Assembly: GCF_000711895.1 (NCBI RefSeq)
Contig: NZ_JONO01000003.1
Coordinates: 124,001-188,000 of the forward strand
Length of the DNA: 64,000 nt
Reading direction: 5' to 3'
Source: Photorhabdus australis DSM 17609
Lineage (GTDB): Bacteria > Pseudomonadota > Gammaproteobacteria > Enterobacterales > Enterobacteriaceae
A model generated the notes under the pieces. The model ran no database searches, was not told the origin of the DNA, and saw only the letters and a program-made list of their open reading frames with translations. This document shows, piece after piece, positions 28,524 through 37,803 of this stretch. The position numbers and the translations under genes were made by a program. The stretch's first letter is position 1, and every line of letters starts with the position of its first letter.

Positions 28524-29216
28524 TCAGGATTGAGTTATACCTGTGATTTTAAATTCTACCGTTGTGATATAACCGACAGCGGGTATTTTTTCATAGCGCC
28601 ATTTTCTCATTGCTTTTCTTACTTCCCTGTCAAAAACATTTGGTGGATTGGCGCCAATCACTTCTATATTTTTTACCCTGCCGTCTTCATCAATATCATA
28701 TTTGACTTTAACATAACCTTCAGTACCTAATGCCGCAGCCCTGGATGGGTAAACAGGCAAGGATTTACTTAATGCTTTTGGCCCTTTCTGCGGCTTAATT
28801 GCCGTATCACTCTGATTATTATCAGTACGGTTAGCCAGCACATTTTGATTGGGCAATGGTTTTTCCGGTTGCTCTGCTTTCCTCTCAACGGGTTCAGATT
28901 GTTGTTTTTTTACAATTTTCTTCTTGACTTCCGGCTTTAGCTTTTTTACTTCTGGTTTCGGCATCACGGGCTCTGGAACTGGCTCAGGCTCTGGTGGTTC
29001 CTCTGGTTCTGATACGGGTTCCGGTGCAGCGGGTTCAGATACGGAAGCTTCTTCAGCAGCTAACTGAATCATAGCTACAGACATAAGTGCGGCATCAGAC
29101 TGTTTTTCCGGTATCATCGTACAGAAAAGTGCGGCAGCAACAGAAATATGTAAACAAATTGATAACAATATTGGCCAATGTATCCAGCGCATAAGAAAGT
29201 TTTTGATTAGCGGCAT
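28524..29216 (-). CDS. tonB: TonB energy-transducing protein
   Basis: TonB couples the proton-motive force, via ExbB/ExbD, to outer-membrane siderophore and vitamin B12 receptors. The 230-residue product has an N-terminal membrane anchor (WPILLSICLHISVAAALF, residues ~13-30) with the functional SxxxH face. A Pro/Glu and Pro/Lys-rich periplasmic spacer (about 60-110) follows, then a C-terminal domain with YPSRAAALGTEGYVKVKYDIDEDGRV, which contains the YP motif that contacts TonB boxes. The frame opens at 29261, but ATG at 29216 has GAGGA nine bases upstream and the family N-terminus. Confidence 0.95.
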   Translation of the reverse strand: MPLIKNFLMRWIHWPILLSICLHISVAAALFCTMIPEKQSDAALMSVAMIQLAAEEASVSEPAAPEPVSEPEEPPEPEPVPEPVMPKPEVKKLKPEVKKKIVKKQQSEPVERKAEQPEKPLPNQNVLANRTDNNQSDTAIKPQKGPKALSKSLPVYPSRAAALGTEGYVKVKYDIDEDGRVKNIEVIGANPPNVFDREVRKAMRKWRYEKIPAVGYITTVEFKITGITQS

Positions 29217-29250
29217 AATAGTCAATCCTCGAATAACTGCTAGTTTAAAT

Positions 29251-29269
29251 GCAAATAGCAATCATATTC
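29251..29269. promoter_or_regulatory. Weak Fur-box candidate upstream of tonB
   Basis: GCAAATAGCAATCATATTC agrees with about 12 of 19 Fur-consensus positions and lies 35 bases before the tonB start. tonB is Fur-repressed in E. coli; the match alone is weak. Confidence 0.3.
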
Positions 29270-29294
29270 AATAAAGATTGTAGATGAGCGTGAA

Positions 29295-29422
29295 TATACC
29301 CGTCATCTTTCAAGTTGCCTCTTTGTTGGCTGCACTCGCTCACCCCGGTCACATAGTTTGCTATGCTCCCGGGGATTCACTCCCTTGCCGTCGCGACGCA
29401 TCTTGAAATCCATAGGGTAATA
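29295..29422 (+). repeat. ERIC (IRU) repeat, full length
   Basis: Full-length copy between tonB and yciY with core CACCCCGGTCAC / CTCCCGGGGATTC. The right end is diverged (CCATAGGGTAATA). Confidence 0.92.
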
Positions 29423-29452
29423 TAAGGCCAAAAATATTATTTTTTAATGCAT

Positions 29453-29626
29453 TCATTCACTATACTGCACAAATAATAAAGCATGACGTTGTTTATAACC
29501 ATTTAATTTACGCAGTGAATGAATCCGCAAATTACGTCTTGATTGCCCCACCAGGCGACGGCGATGACAATGGGAATTTTGGCGTAACATCCGCCATCTA
29601 CCTACTTCATTCCTGCTATGTCTCAT
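29453..29626 (-). CDS. yciY: YciY family small basic protein (57 aa)
   Basis: A 57-residue, Arg-rich protein starting MRHSRNEVGRWRMLRQ and ending LLFVQYSE resembles E. coli YciY (EVGRWRM, GQSRRN-RIHS-RK and KQR--LLF are shared, same length). Function is unknown. It is divergent from clsA, as in E. coli. The frame extends upstream to 29659, but ATG at 29626 fits the family length, with CAGG eight bases before it. Confidence 0.85.
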   Translation of the reverse strand: MRHSRNEVGRWRMLRQNSHCHRRRLVGQSRRNLRIHSLRKLNGYKQRHALLFVQYSE

Positions 29627-29874
29627 AAAGTATACCTGTAAAAATATAATCACACTCATTATAAGCCTTTAAAAATAATATCCAAGGCATATATAGATAG
29701 TACTTTTTATATCAATAATGCGAAATGACTAATATCAAGTATGATGCTTGCAGTATACTTGCCGATTTTTTGGTAAATTCATCGGATTAATAGATCGTTT
29801 ATATCCCGTGTCTCAGGGAAAACGAGTTAAACGCCACCAAAGATGTCTGAACAAAACAGGATTGATTGCCGAAC

Positions 29875-31335
29875 ATGACAACCTTTTATTCCGTCCTAAG
29901 TTGGCTTGCTATTTTCTTCTATTGGCTGATTATTGCTGGTATCACCTTACGTATTTTGATAAAACGCCGACCTGTAACTTCCGCAATGACTTGGCTGTTG
30001 ATTATTTACATCCTACCTTTAGTTGGAATTATCGCTTACCTGTCATTCGGTGAGCTGCATTTGGGGAAACGTAGAGTTGAGCAGGCAAAAGCTATGTGGC
30101 CATCAACCGCCACATGGCTCGAAGAATTGCGCAAATCTCGCCATATCTTTGCTACAGAAAACAGCGAAGTAGCAACACCTTTATTCCAGCTTTGTGAGCG
30201 GCGGCAAGGACTTGAAGGTGTTAAAGGTAACAAGATCCAACTGCTGACCACCTATGACACTTCACTAAAAACCATAATCAATGACATTGATAATGCCAAA
30301 CATAACATTGAGATGATGTTTTATATCTGGCAATCCGGCGGCTTAGTTGAACAAGTCACTGACGCCCTTATGGCTGCTGCACGCCGGGGAGTCAGATGCC
30401 GCGTCATGGTAGATTCAGCTGGCAGTTGGTTATATTGCCGCAGTCAATACCCAGACATCATGCGTCAAGCAGGCATTGAATTTGTTGAAGCTTTGCGGGT
30501 TAATATTTTCCGTTTATTTTTACGCCGAATGGATCTACGTCAACACCGCAAAATCATCTTGATTGATGATTATATTTCTTACACTGGCAGCATGAATATG
30601 GTAGATCCACGCTTCTTTAAACAAAATGCCGGTGTTGGGCAATGGATCGACATCATGGTAAGAATGGAAGGACCTGTCACCACGACTATGGGTGTTATTT
30701 ACGCCTGTGATTGGGAAATGGAAACCGGTCAGCGTATTTTCCCACCATCACCAGATAACAATATTATGCCATTTGAACAGGCCAGTGGGCACACCACTCA
30801 GATTATTGCATCCGGCCCAGGATTCCCTGAAGAATTGATTCAGCAATCTTTAATGACTGCTATTTTCTCTGCTCGTAAGCAACTGATTCTCACTACTCCT
30901 TATTTTGTTCCCAGTGATGATCTAATGAACGCTATCTGTACCGCAGCTTTACGGGGTGTAGAAGTCATTATCATTGTTCCCCGCAGAAATAATTTTTTCC
31001 TTGTTCGCTGGGCAAGTCGGGCATTCTTTTCTGAACTGTTAAATGCAGGAGTTAAGATTTATCAGTTTGAAGATGGTTTACTACATGCGAAAAGTGTTCT
31101 GGTTGATGGCCAGCTTAGTATGGTTGGTTCAGTTAATCTCGATATGCGTAGCTTGTGGCTAAATTTTGAAATTACTGTGGTTATCGATGACGAAAATTTT
31201 GGTCATGACCTAACTCTGGTGCAATACAATTATATTTCTCGCTCCACATTGTTGGAAATCAATGAATGGGAACAGCGTCCTCTGTGGCACCGGATTATTG
31301 AACGTATTTGTTACTTCTTTAGCCCGCTACTGTGA
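29875..31335 (+). CDS. clsA: Cardiolipin synthase A
   Basis: The 486-residue inner-membrane phospholipase-D-family enzyme joins two phosphatidylglycerols into cardiolipin. Two N-terminal hydrophobic segments (residues ~5-27 and 38-58) precede two HKD motifs: HRKIILIDD near residue 224 and HAKSVLVDG near residue 404. [21 protein letters not shown] and the C-terminal [12 protein letters not shown] are as in E. coli ClsA, with identical length. ATG at 29875 is preferred over the TTG three codons earlier. Confidence 0.97.
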   Translation: MTTFYSVLSWLAIFFYWLIIAGITLRILIKRRPVTSAMTWLLIIYILPLVGIIAYLSFGELHLGKRRVEQAKAMWPSTATWLEELRKSRHIFATENSEVATPLFQLCERRQGLEGVKGNKIQLLTTYDTSLKTIINDIDNAKHNIEMMFYIWQSGGLVEQVTDALMAAARRGVRCRVMVDSAGSWLYCRSQYPDIMRQAGIEFVEALRVNIFRLFLRRMDLRQHRKIILIDDYISYTGSMNMVDPRFFKQNAGVGQWIDIMVRMEGPVTTTMGVIYACDWEMETGQRIFPPSPDNNIMPFEQASGHTTQIIASGPGFPEELIQQSLMTAIFSARKQLILTTPYFVPSDDLMNAICTAALRGVEVIIIVPRRNNFFLVRWASRAFFSELLNAGVKIYQFEDGLLHAKSVLVDGQLSMVGSVNLDMRSLWLNFEITVVIDDENFGHDLTLVQYNYISRSTLLEINEWEQRPLWHRIIERICYFFSPLL

Positions 31336-31447
31336 CCAATACCCTCGTCTTGTAAAGACGGGGGTACCAATCAATGCTTCATCATGCTTTAATTTCTTCA
31401 CCATGACTCACGAACAAAACAATATGGACAACAGATCCCTGCAAACG

Positions 31448-31777
31448 ATGGACTTAGACCTTAATAACCGTATGACGGAAGATGAAACACTTGAGAAGGC
31501 ATATGACATCTTTCTTGAGTTAGCCTCTTCTAATCTTAATCCCGCTGATATTCTGTTATTTGGCTTACAATTCGAAGTACGTGGAGGTGCCGAACTATTA
31601 AATCCTTCTGATGAATGGCTTGAACATGTAGATTTCGATATAAACCCTGACTTCTTTGCCGAAGTCATTATTGGGCTCGCAGAATCTGAAGATGCAGAGA
31701 TTAATGATATTTTTGCCCGTATCCTTATTTGCCGGGAAAAATCTCACCAAATTTGCCATATTTTGTGGAAAGAGTAG
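31448..31777 (+). CDS. yciU: YciU, DUF440 DNA-mimic family protein
   Basis: The 109-residue acidic protein matches E. coli YciU and Haemophilus HI1450, proposed to mimic double-stranded DNA by surface charge. [26 protein letters not shown] and [33 protein letters not shown] are diagnostic. Upstream in-frame ATG codons at 31403 and 31424 exist and none of the starts has a good RBS. I chose 31448 for agreement with the family. It follows clsA by about 110 bases. Confidence 0.93.
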   Translation: MDLDLNNRMTEDETLEKAYDIFLELASSNLNPADILLFGLQFEVRGGAELLNPSDEWLEHVDFDINPDFFAEVIIGLAESEDAEINDIFARILICREKSHQICHILWKE

Positions 31778-31821
31778 AAAAACCAAAATCACATTTTGAT
31801 CTGACGTAATAATCTCAAAAA

Positions 31822-31887
31822 ATGAGAGTTACTGGCTTTAACATTAGGTTTGGACGCCTGACAATAACACCGAAAAGTAACTCTCAT
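31822..31887. repeat. Long inverted repeat with 12-bp perfect arms
   Basis: ATGAGAGTTACT (31822-31833) is the exact reverse complement of AGTAACTCTCAT (31876-31887), separated by 42 bases. It lies between the convergent ends of yciU and oppF. There is no classical T run, so it may be a weak terminator, a processing site or a small mobile-element relic. Confidence 0.6.
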
Positions 31888-31961
31888 ATTTATGACTTAC
31901 AAGATGCTTCAATATATGATCAAACGATAAACACCATCTAATATGACAACGTCACCAACCA

Positions 31962-32963
31962 TCACAATGGATCAACTTTCAAACAAGACACTGCATGGCG
32001 GAAACTCCCTTCCATCAATGGTCTGGTTTTAGCACATTCAGGATCTGCCATTGGGCAACGAGTACGAAAAACACATCCTGATGGCGGATTAATGGGTGAC
32101 GGTAATTCTCCTTCCAGCAATTCAATGTGTTTATTTCGTTCTTTGTCCGGATCAGGCACCGGTACTGCCGACATCAACGCTTTGGTATAAGGGTGCTGGG
32201 GATTATGATAAACCTCATCATAAGTTCCCAGCTCCACCGCATGTCCAAGGTACATTACTAACACACGATCAGATATGTGTTTAACCACAGCAAGATCATG
32301 AGCGATAAAAATCAGCGACAGTCCCATTTCACGCTGTAATTTCTGCAATAGGTTAACTACCTGAGCTTGAATAGAGACATCAAGTGCGGATACCGGTTCA
32401 TCACAAATCACCAGTTTAGGTTCCAGGATAAGCGCCCGTGCAATCCCGATACGCTGACACTGACCACCAGAAAATTCATGTGGGTAACGATTGATCAGAT
32501 TCGGTAATAACCCAACCTTCATCATCATTGCTTTTACCCGCTCTTTAATTTCTGACCCTTTCATCTCAGGATGATAAGTACGCAATGGCTCAGCAATAAT
32601 ATCGCCAATCGTCATCCGCGGGTTTAAGGATGCTAATGGATCCTGGAATATCATCTGGATATCACTGCGAATATCTCGCCATTGCTTATCATTCATATCC
32701 AACAGGCTTTTTCCCAACCAGGTTACCGAACCACCAGAAGATTTGACCAATCCGATAATTGCACGGGCAAAAGTCGATTTACCGCAACCAGATTCACCAA
32801 CCACACCAAGGGTTTCACCTTCGTATAGCCTCAATGTGACACCATCAACCGCTTTCAAGGTTTTTATGGGTTGCCAGAACCACTGTTTGCCATCTTTGAT
32901 ATCAAAGTGAACTTTTAGATCTGCTACTTCCAGCAGCACTCGTCTTTCTTCCATCGAATTCAT
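31962..32963 (-). CDS. oppF: Oligopeptide ABC transporter ATP-binding protein OppF
   Basis: One of two ATPases driving oligopeptide import. This 333-residue protein has Walker A GESGCGKST, signature SGGQCQRIGIARAL, Walker B LVICDEPVSALD and the C-terminal oligopeptide/dipeptide extension with CVFRTRCPMADPEC, whose Cys residues bind an Fe-S cluster in related proteins. KQWFWQPIKTLKAVDGV is characteristic of OppF. The ATG overlaps the oppD stop by four bases. Confidence 0.97.
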   Translation of the reverse strand: MNSMEERRVLLEVADLKVHFDIKDGKQWFWQPIKTLKAVDGVTLRLYEGETLGVVGESGCGKSTFARAIIGLVKSSGGSVTWLGKSLLDMNDKQWRDIRSDIQMIFQDPLASLNPRMTIGDIIAEPLRTYHPEMKGSEIKERVKAMMMKVGLLPNLINRYPHEFSGGQCQRIGIARALILEPKLVICDEPVSALDVSIQAQVVNLLQKLQREMGLSLIFIAHDLAVVKHISDRVLVMYLGHAVELGTYDEVYHNPQHPYTKALMSAVPVPDPDKERNKHIELLEGELPSPINPPSGCVFRTRCPMADPECAKTRPLMEGSFRHAVSCLKVDPL

Positions 32964-33958
32964 ACCAATTCTCCCGGTGCTTTAAAACAAGCTCGCAAAC
33001 GCCCGTTACCAAAGTTTTCTAATTTTGGTTCACAATCCACGCAATGACTTACTGAAAACTGACAACGTGGCTGAAACGGACACCCTTTCGGCAACCGCAA
33101 TAAGTTAGGCGGATTCCCCGGGATTGTTGTCAATGATTCTTCATCACCATCAAGACGAGGAACAGCACCAAGAAGACCTATCGAATAAGGATGAGTTGGC
33201 TGATAAAACACATCACGGGCTGAACCATATTCCATCGTTCGCCCTGCATACATAACGAGTACTTTGTCACAAATACCTGCAACGACACCCAAATCATGGG
33301 TAATCATAATAATCGCTGTATTAAATTCCTGTTTTAACTCATTCAGCAGAGTCATAATTTGTGCCTGAACCGTTACATCAAGTGCGGTTGTCGGTTCATC
33401 AGCAATAAGTAATTTTGGCCGACATAACAATGCCATTGCGATCATCACACGTTGACGCATACCGCCAGAAAATTCATGAGGATACATGCTCATACGCTTA
33501 CGCGCTTCCGGCATTTTGACCGCATCCAACATCCGAATTGACTCAAGATACGCTTCACTTTTATTCATATGCTTATGCAACATCAATACTTCTGTCAGTT
33601 GGTCACTGACGCGCATATAGGGATTGAGAGAAGTCATTGGGTCCTGAAATATCATCGATATTTCTTCCGCTCTCATGCGGTTTAGTTCTTTCTCTTGCAG
33701 ATTAAGAATTTCCCTGCCATTAAAAATAGCAGAGCCGCCAGTTTTCCCGTTTCTGGCAAGCAATCCCATCAAAGCAAAAGCAGTTTGTGATTTCCCAGAA
33801 CCCGATTCCCCTACGATCCCCAGTGTTTCCCCGGCCCGTAAATCAAAATTTAATTTATTCACTGCAGTAACATCCCCTTCCGGGGTGCTAAAAGTCACAT
33901 TCAAATCTTTAACAACCAACAACGGCTCAGAGCTATTCTGGTTTTTAACGCTGTTCAT
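32960..33958 (-). CDS. oppD: Oligopeptide ABC transporter ATP-binding protein OppD
   Basis: The 332-residue partner ATPase of OppF. Walker A GESGSGKSQ, signature FSGGMRQRVMIAMAL, Walker B LLIADEPTTALD, and C-terminal KGCPFQPRCQFSVSHC are visible. It overlaps oppF by four bases and follows oppC by nine, so the four genes oppBCDF form one transcript. Confidence 0.97.
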   Translation of the reverse strand: MNSVKNQNSSEPLLVVKDLNVTFSTPEGDVTAVNKLNFDLRAGETLGIVGESGSGKSQTAFALMGLLARNGKTGGSAIFNGREILNLQEKELNRMRAEEISMIFQDPMTSLNPYMRVSDQLTEVLMLHKHMNKSEAYLESIRMLDAVKMPEARKRMSMYPHEFSGGMRQRVMIAMALLCRPKLLIADEPTTALDVTVQAQIMTLLNELKQEFNTAIIMITHDLGVVAGICDKVLVMYAGRTMEYGSARDVFYQPTHPYSIGLLGAVPRLDGDEESLTTIPGNPPNLLRLPKGCPFQPRCQFSVSHCVDCEPKLENFGNGRLRACFKAPGELV

Positions 33959-33967
33959 GTTACCTCC

Positions 33968-34876
33968 TTAACGATCTTTCGGATCGAGGGCATCACGCAA
34001 GCCATCGCCGATAAAGTTAAAACAAAACAGTGTCACCACCAGAAAACCGGCAGGAAACAACAGTAACCATGAGGAAACTTCCATCGAATTCGCACCATCA
34101 CTTAACAATGCTCCCCAACTGCTTAATGGCTCTTGAGTTCCCAATCCCAGAAAACTAAGAAACGACTCAAACAGGATCATGCTTGGTACTAATAAAGATG
34201 CATAAACCACCACCACCCCCAATACATTAGGGACGATATGGCGCAGCACGATGTGACGAGTTGAAACGCCGCAGACCAACGCTGCTTCAATAAACTCCTT
34301 ACGTTTCAAGCTCAGCGTCTGACCACGGACAATACGTGCCATATCCAGCCATGACACCATGCCGATAGCAACAAATATCAGCAAAATATTCTGCCCAAAG
34401 AAAGTCACCAACAAGATCACAAAGAACATGAATGGGAATGAGTTAAGAATTTCCAACAGACGCATCATTATTGAGTCTATTTTTCCACCCATATAGCCGG
34501 ATAATGATCCATATAAGGTCCCAACAATAACCGCAACCAGCGCTGCCGCAATTCCAACCATCAAAGAAATACGACCACCAATGGCAACACGTACTAGCAA
34601 ATCACGACCGGAAGAATCCGTACCGAAATAGTGGCCTGATTCAAAATCAGGTGGCATAGACATCATAGCCCAATCAGTATCATCATAAGTGAACTGTGCC
34701 AATATCGGCGCCAAAATCACAAACAAAGTAATCAAAGACAACAGACACAAACTGGCAATCGCAGCCCGGTTGTGAATAAAACGACGTCGTGCATCCTGCC
34801 ACAAACTGCGACCTTCAATTTCTAACTGCTCAGAGAAATTTTCCAGAGCCTCGCTGTTTTGTTTATTTACTATCAT
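33968..34876 (-). CDS. oppC: Oligopeptide ABC transporter permease OppC
   Basis: A 302-residue inner-membrane permease with six hydrophobic segments and the binding-protein-dependent EAA-like loop EFIEAALVCGVSTRHIVLRHIVPN. The frame opens at 34915 inside oppB, but ATG at 34876 (MIVNKQNSEALENFSEQLE) has GGAG eight bases before it and gives the E. coli length. TDSSGRDLLVRVAIGGRISLMVG is a family hallmark. Confidence 0.97.
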   Translation of the reverse strand: MIVNKQNSEALENFSEQLEIEGRSLWQDARRRFIHNRAAIASLCLLSLITLFVILAPILAQFTYDDTDWAMMSMPPDFESGHYFGTDSSGRDLLVRVAIGGRISLMVGIAAALVAVIVGTLYGSLSGYMGGKIDSIMMRLLEILNSFPFMFFVILLVTFFGQNILLIFVAIGMVSWLDMARIVRGQTLSLKRKEFIEAALVCGVSTRHIVLRHIVPNVLGVVVVYASLLVPSMILFESFLSFLGLGTQEPLSSWGALLSDGANSMEVSSWLLLFPAGFLVVTLFCFNFIGDGLRDALDPKDR

Positions 34877-34892
34877 TTTGCGCGCTCCAGTC

Positions 34893-35813
34893 TTAATAAC
34901 GGATCTTCGGATCAATCACGGCATACAACACATCAACAATTGCATTGAACAGAATGGTCAAGCTACCAACCAAAATAGTCAGGCTTAATACCAATGAATA
35001 GTCACGGTTCAATGCTCCATTAACAAACAACTGCCCTATTCCCGGCAAACCGAAGATCGTTTCAATGACCATCGAGCCGGTAATGATGCCGACAAAAGCA
35101 GGTCCCATATATGAAATAACCGGTAACAATGCTGGCTTTAAAGCATGGCGGAAAATAATGATGCGCAATGGCAACCCTTTAGCACGTGCAGTACGGATAA
35201 AGTTAGAGTGCAACACTTCTATCATTGAACTACGGGTAATACGGGAGATACTAGCAATATAAGCCAAAGACAATGCCACCATTGGCAATATCACATACTT
35301 CGGTGCTCCGCCATTCCAGCCTCCTCCCGGCAGCCATTTAAGATGAATAGCAAACACCAGCACCAGTAACGGCGCCACAACAAAACTTGGGATAACAACC
35401 CCCGTCATGGCAAAACCCATAACGGTATAATCCCACTTTGTATTCTGATTAAGTGCAGAAATCACTCCAGCACTGACCCCCAACACAACCGCCATTATAA
35501 ATGCCGCAGCACCCAACTTGGCAGACACCGGAAAGGCCACGGCGACCAGATCATTAACGGTATAATCCTTATATTTAAAAGAAGGTCCAAAATCCCCCTT
35601 AGTAAGCTGGATTAAATAATCAAAATATTGTTTATAAATTGGATCATTCAGATGATATTTCGCTTCAATATTTGCCAGCACTTCTGGCGGCAACTTCCGT
35701 TCACCGGTAAATGGACTGCCTGGCGCCAACCGCATCATGAAAAACGAAATAGTAATAAGAATCAAAAGTGTCGGGATCGCCTCTAAACAACGGCGTAAAA
35801 TAAATTTAAGCAT
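34893..35813 (-). CDS. oppB: Oligopeptide ABC transporter permease OppB
   Basis: The 306-residue partner permease, starting MLKFILRRCLEAIPTLLILITISFF. Six hydrophobic segments and the loop NFIRTARAKGLPLRIIIFRHALKPALLP that docks the ATPases are present. It lies 85 bases downstream of oppA, a gap that in E. coli lets the binding protein be made in excess. Confidence 0.97.
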   Translation of the reverse strand: MLKFILRRCLEAIPTLLILITISFFMMRLAPGSPFTGERKLPPEVLANIEAKYHLNDPIYKQYFDYLIQLTKGDFGPSFKYKDYTVNDLVAVAFPVSAKLGAAAFIMAVVLGVSAGVISALNQNTKWDYTVMGFAMTGVVIPSFVVAPLLVLVFAIHLKWLPGGGWNGGAPKYVILPMVALSLAYIASISRITRSSMIEVLHSNFIRTARAKGLPLRIIIFRHALKPALLPVISYMGPAFVGIITGSMVIETIFGLPGIGQLFVNGALNRDYSLVLSLTILVGSLTILFNAIVDVLYAVIDPKIRY

Positions 35814-35898
35814 TGCCCGTTCCTATGTGTTGGCCCTAACCCTGGCCTTAAAATAATCTGCCACTAAAAGCAGCCATTTCCAGGCTGCCCTACAACAA

Positions 35899-37539
35899 TT
35901 AGTGTTTGATAATATAAAGATCTTTGGTATGTAAATTATCCAGAGGATCTTTCCCGGTGTAGCCACCAACATAGGGCTTCACCAACCGGGTATTCACATA
36001 GTAGTAAAGGGGGACAATAGCCGAATCTTTATCTAATTGCTCTTCTGCTTTCTGGTAGATGACCGCACGCTCATCATCAGTTTTTACTTGCAGGGATTCT
36101 TTCATCAATTTATCAAATTCACTGCTCTTATAATGAGAAGTGTTATTACTACTATAAGAAAGCATTGAATTTAGGAATGAAGAAGGTTCGTTGTAATCCG
36201 CACACCAGCCGGCACGCGCTACGTCATAATTGCCCTGATGTCGGGTATCAAGAAACGTTTTCCACTCTTGGTTTTCTAAACGAACATCAGCACCTAAATT
36301 TTTCTTCCAAATAGAAGCTACCGCGATTGCAATTTTTTTATGCAGATCGGAAGTGTTGTAAAGCAAATTAAACTTCAATGGCTTATCTTTAGTATAACCA
36401 GCTTCAACCAGTAATTTTTTGGCTTCCTGGTTACGTTTTTCCTGATCCCAATCAGTAAACCACGCTGGTTTCATCTCTTTCATACCATCAGTAACCGGCG
36501 GTGTATAACCGGAAGCAGGAATATCACCCTGTGCTTTTACTTTATTGGTCACAATATCACGATCCATAGCCAATTTCAGTGCAGTACGAACGCGAGGATC
36601 ATTAAATGGGGGTTTTTCGTTATTAATTTCGTAGTAATAAGTACATAACTGCGGGTTAATGCGCAACTCGTTTGGAATCTCTTTTTTCAGTTTCTGGAAC
36701 AGTTCAATCGGCAAATTGGTATAAGTCATATCAATTTCGCCACTGCGATAACGGTTTACATCCGTGACCTCTGACGAAATGGGCAGGAAAGTCACCTGAT
36801 CAATAACGGTATTTTTGTCATCCCAGTAGGTCGGGCTACGCTCCATCACAATACGTTCGTTGACTATCCAATTTTTCAGCTTATAAGCACCATTACCGAC
36901 AAAATTCTGTGGCTGAGTCCATTTTTCGCCATATTTTTCTACCGTAGCTTTATGAACCGGCGACATTGGTGAATGAGCCAGAAGTTTTGGCAGATAAGGA
37001 ACCGCTTCACTCAATGTTATCTGTAATGTATGGTCGTCTAACGCCTTTACACCCAGAGTATCTGGTTTCTTTTTACCACTGATGATGTCATCAATATTCG
37101 CGATATGCGCATACTGGAGAAAACTTGTATAGGGAGAAGCCGTATTGGGATCAGCCAGACGTTGCCAACTGTAAACAAAATCCTGAGCTGTGACAGGGTC
37201 ACCATTAGACCACTTAGCATCTTTACGCATATGGAATGTCCAGACGGTAAAATCTTTATTTTCCCAACTTGTCGCAGAACCTGGCAAAATCTCGCCATTC
37301 GGGCCAACGATGACAACACCTTCAAACAGATCACGGGCCAAATGTGACTCTGGTACTCCTTCAATCTTATGCGGGTCCAGCGATTGCGGTTCAGAGCCGT
37401 TATTACGGACTAAAACCTGTTTATCTGCTAATTGAACACCATCAGGCACTTTTGCAGCAAAGACCTGACTTGCCATTATCATACTCAGTGCAGCGCTAAT
37501 GCTGGCAGTAAGCAATTTCTTTTTAGTTGTGTTTATCAT
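35899..37539 (-). CDS. oppA: Periplasmic oligopeptide-binding protein OppA
   Basis: This 546-residue SBP family 5 protein delivers peptides of two to five residues to OppBCDF. The signal peptide ends at SQVFA before AKVPDGVQLADKQ. SLDPHKIEGVPESHLARDLFEGV, SPTYWDDKNTVIDQVTFLPI and GWCADYNEPSSFLNSMLSYSSNN are conserved OppA blocks. RBS GGAG precedes the start. The upstream paralogue at 37801 is closely similar, so this is the second of two tandem binding proteins. Confidence 0.96.
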   Translation of the reverse strand: MINTTKKKLLTASISAALSMIMASQVFAAKVPDGVQLADKQVLVRNNGSEPQSLDPHKIEGVPESHLARDLFEGVVIVGPNGEILPGSATSWENKDFTVWTFHMRKDAKWSNGDPVTAQDFVYSWQRLADPNTASPYTSFLQYAHIANIDDIISGKKKPDTLGVKALDDHTLQITLSEAVPYLPKLLAHSPMSPVHKATVEKYGEKWTQPQNFVGNGAYKLKNWIVNERIVMERSPTYWDDKNTVIDQVTFLPISSEVTDVNRYRSGEIDMTYTNLPIELFQKLKKEIPNELRINPQLCTYYYEINNEKPPFNDPRVRTALKLAMDRDIVTNKVKAQGDIPASGYTPPVTDGMKEMKPAWFTDWDQEKRNQEAKKLLVEAGYTKDKPLKFNLLYNTSDLHKKIAIAVASIWKKNLGADVRLENQEWKTFLDTRHQGNYDVARAGWCADYNEPSSFLNSMLSYSSNNTSHYKSSEFDKLMKESLQVKTDDERAVIYQKAEEQLDKDSAIVPLYYYVNTRLVKPYVGGYTGKDPLDNLHTKDLYIIKH

Positions 37540-37676
37540 CTTTTTTCTACTCCAATTTTACATCGCCAGACTTTTATAAGTCGACGGCCCAGACATAAGG
37601 GGCGGATTATCACCTGCCTTCAAAAGGAACGATTTTGTTTGCAGGACCAGTAACTCTTTTGAGTAAAACTAGTGTC

Positions 37677-37803
37677 TATACCCGTCATCTTTCAAGTTGC
37701 TTCTTTGTTGGCTGCACTCACTCACCCCGGTCGCATAGTTATCTATGCTCCCGGGGATTCGCTCCCTTACCGTCGCAATGCAACTTGAAATCTATTGGGT
37801 CTA
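37677..37803 (+). repeat. ERIC (IRU) repeat overlapping the oppA paralogue stop
   Basis: Near-full-length copy between the two binding-protein genes, with core CACCCCGGTCGC / CTCCCGGGGATTC. Its right terminus reads GGGTCTAG and supplies the TAG stop (leftward, 37801-37803) of the upstream gene. Confidence 0.9.

Noticed and set aside
31336-31375. Hairpin CCCTCGTCTT - GTA - AAGACGGGGG after clsA, considered as a terminator
   Set aside because: There is no following T run and yciU starts shortly after; it may be a processing structure, but I cannot support terminator function.
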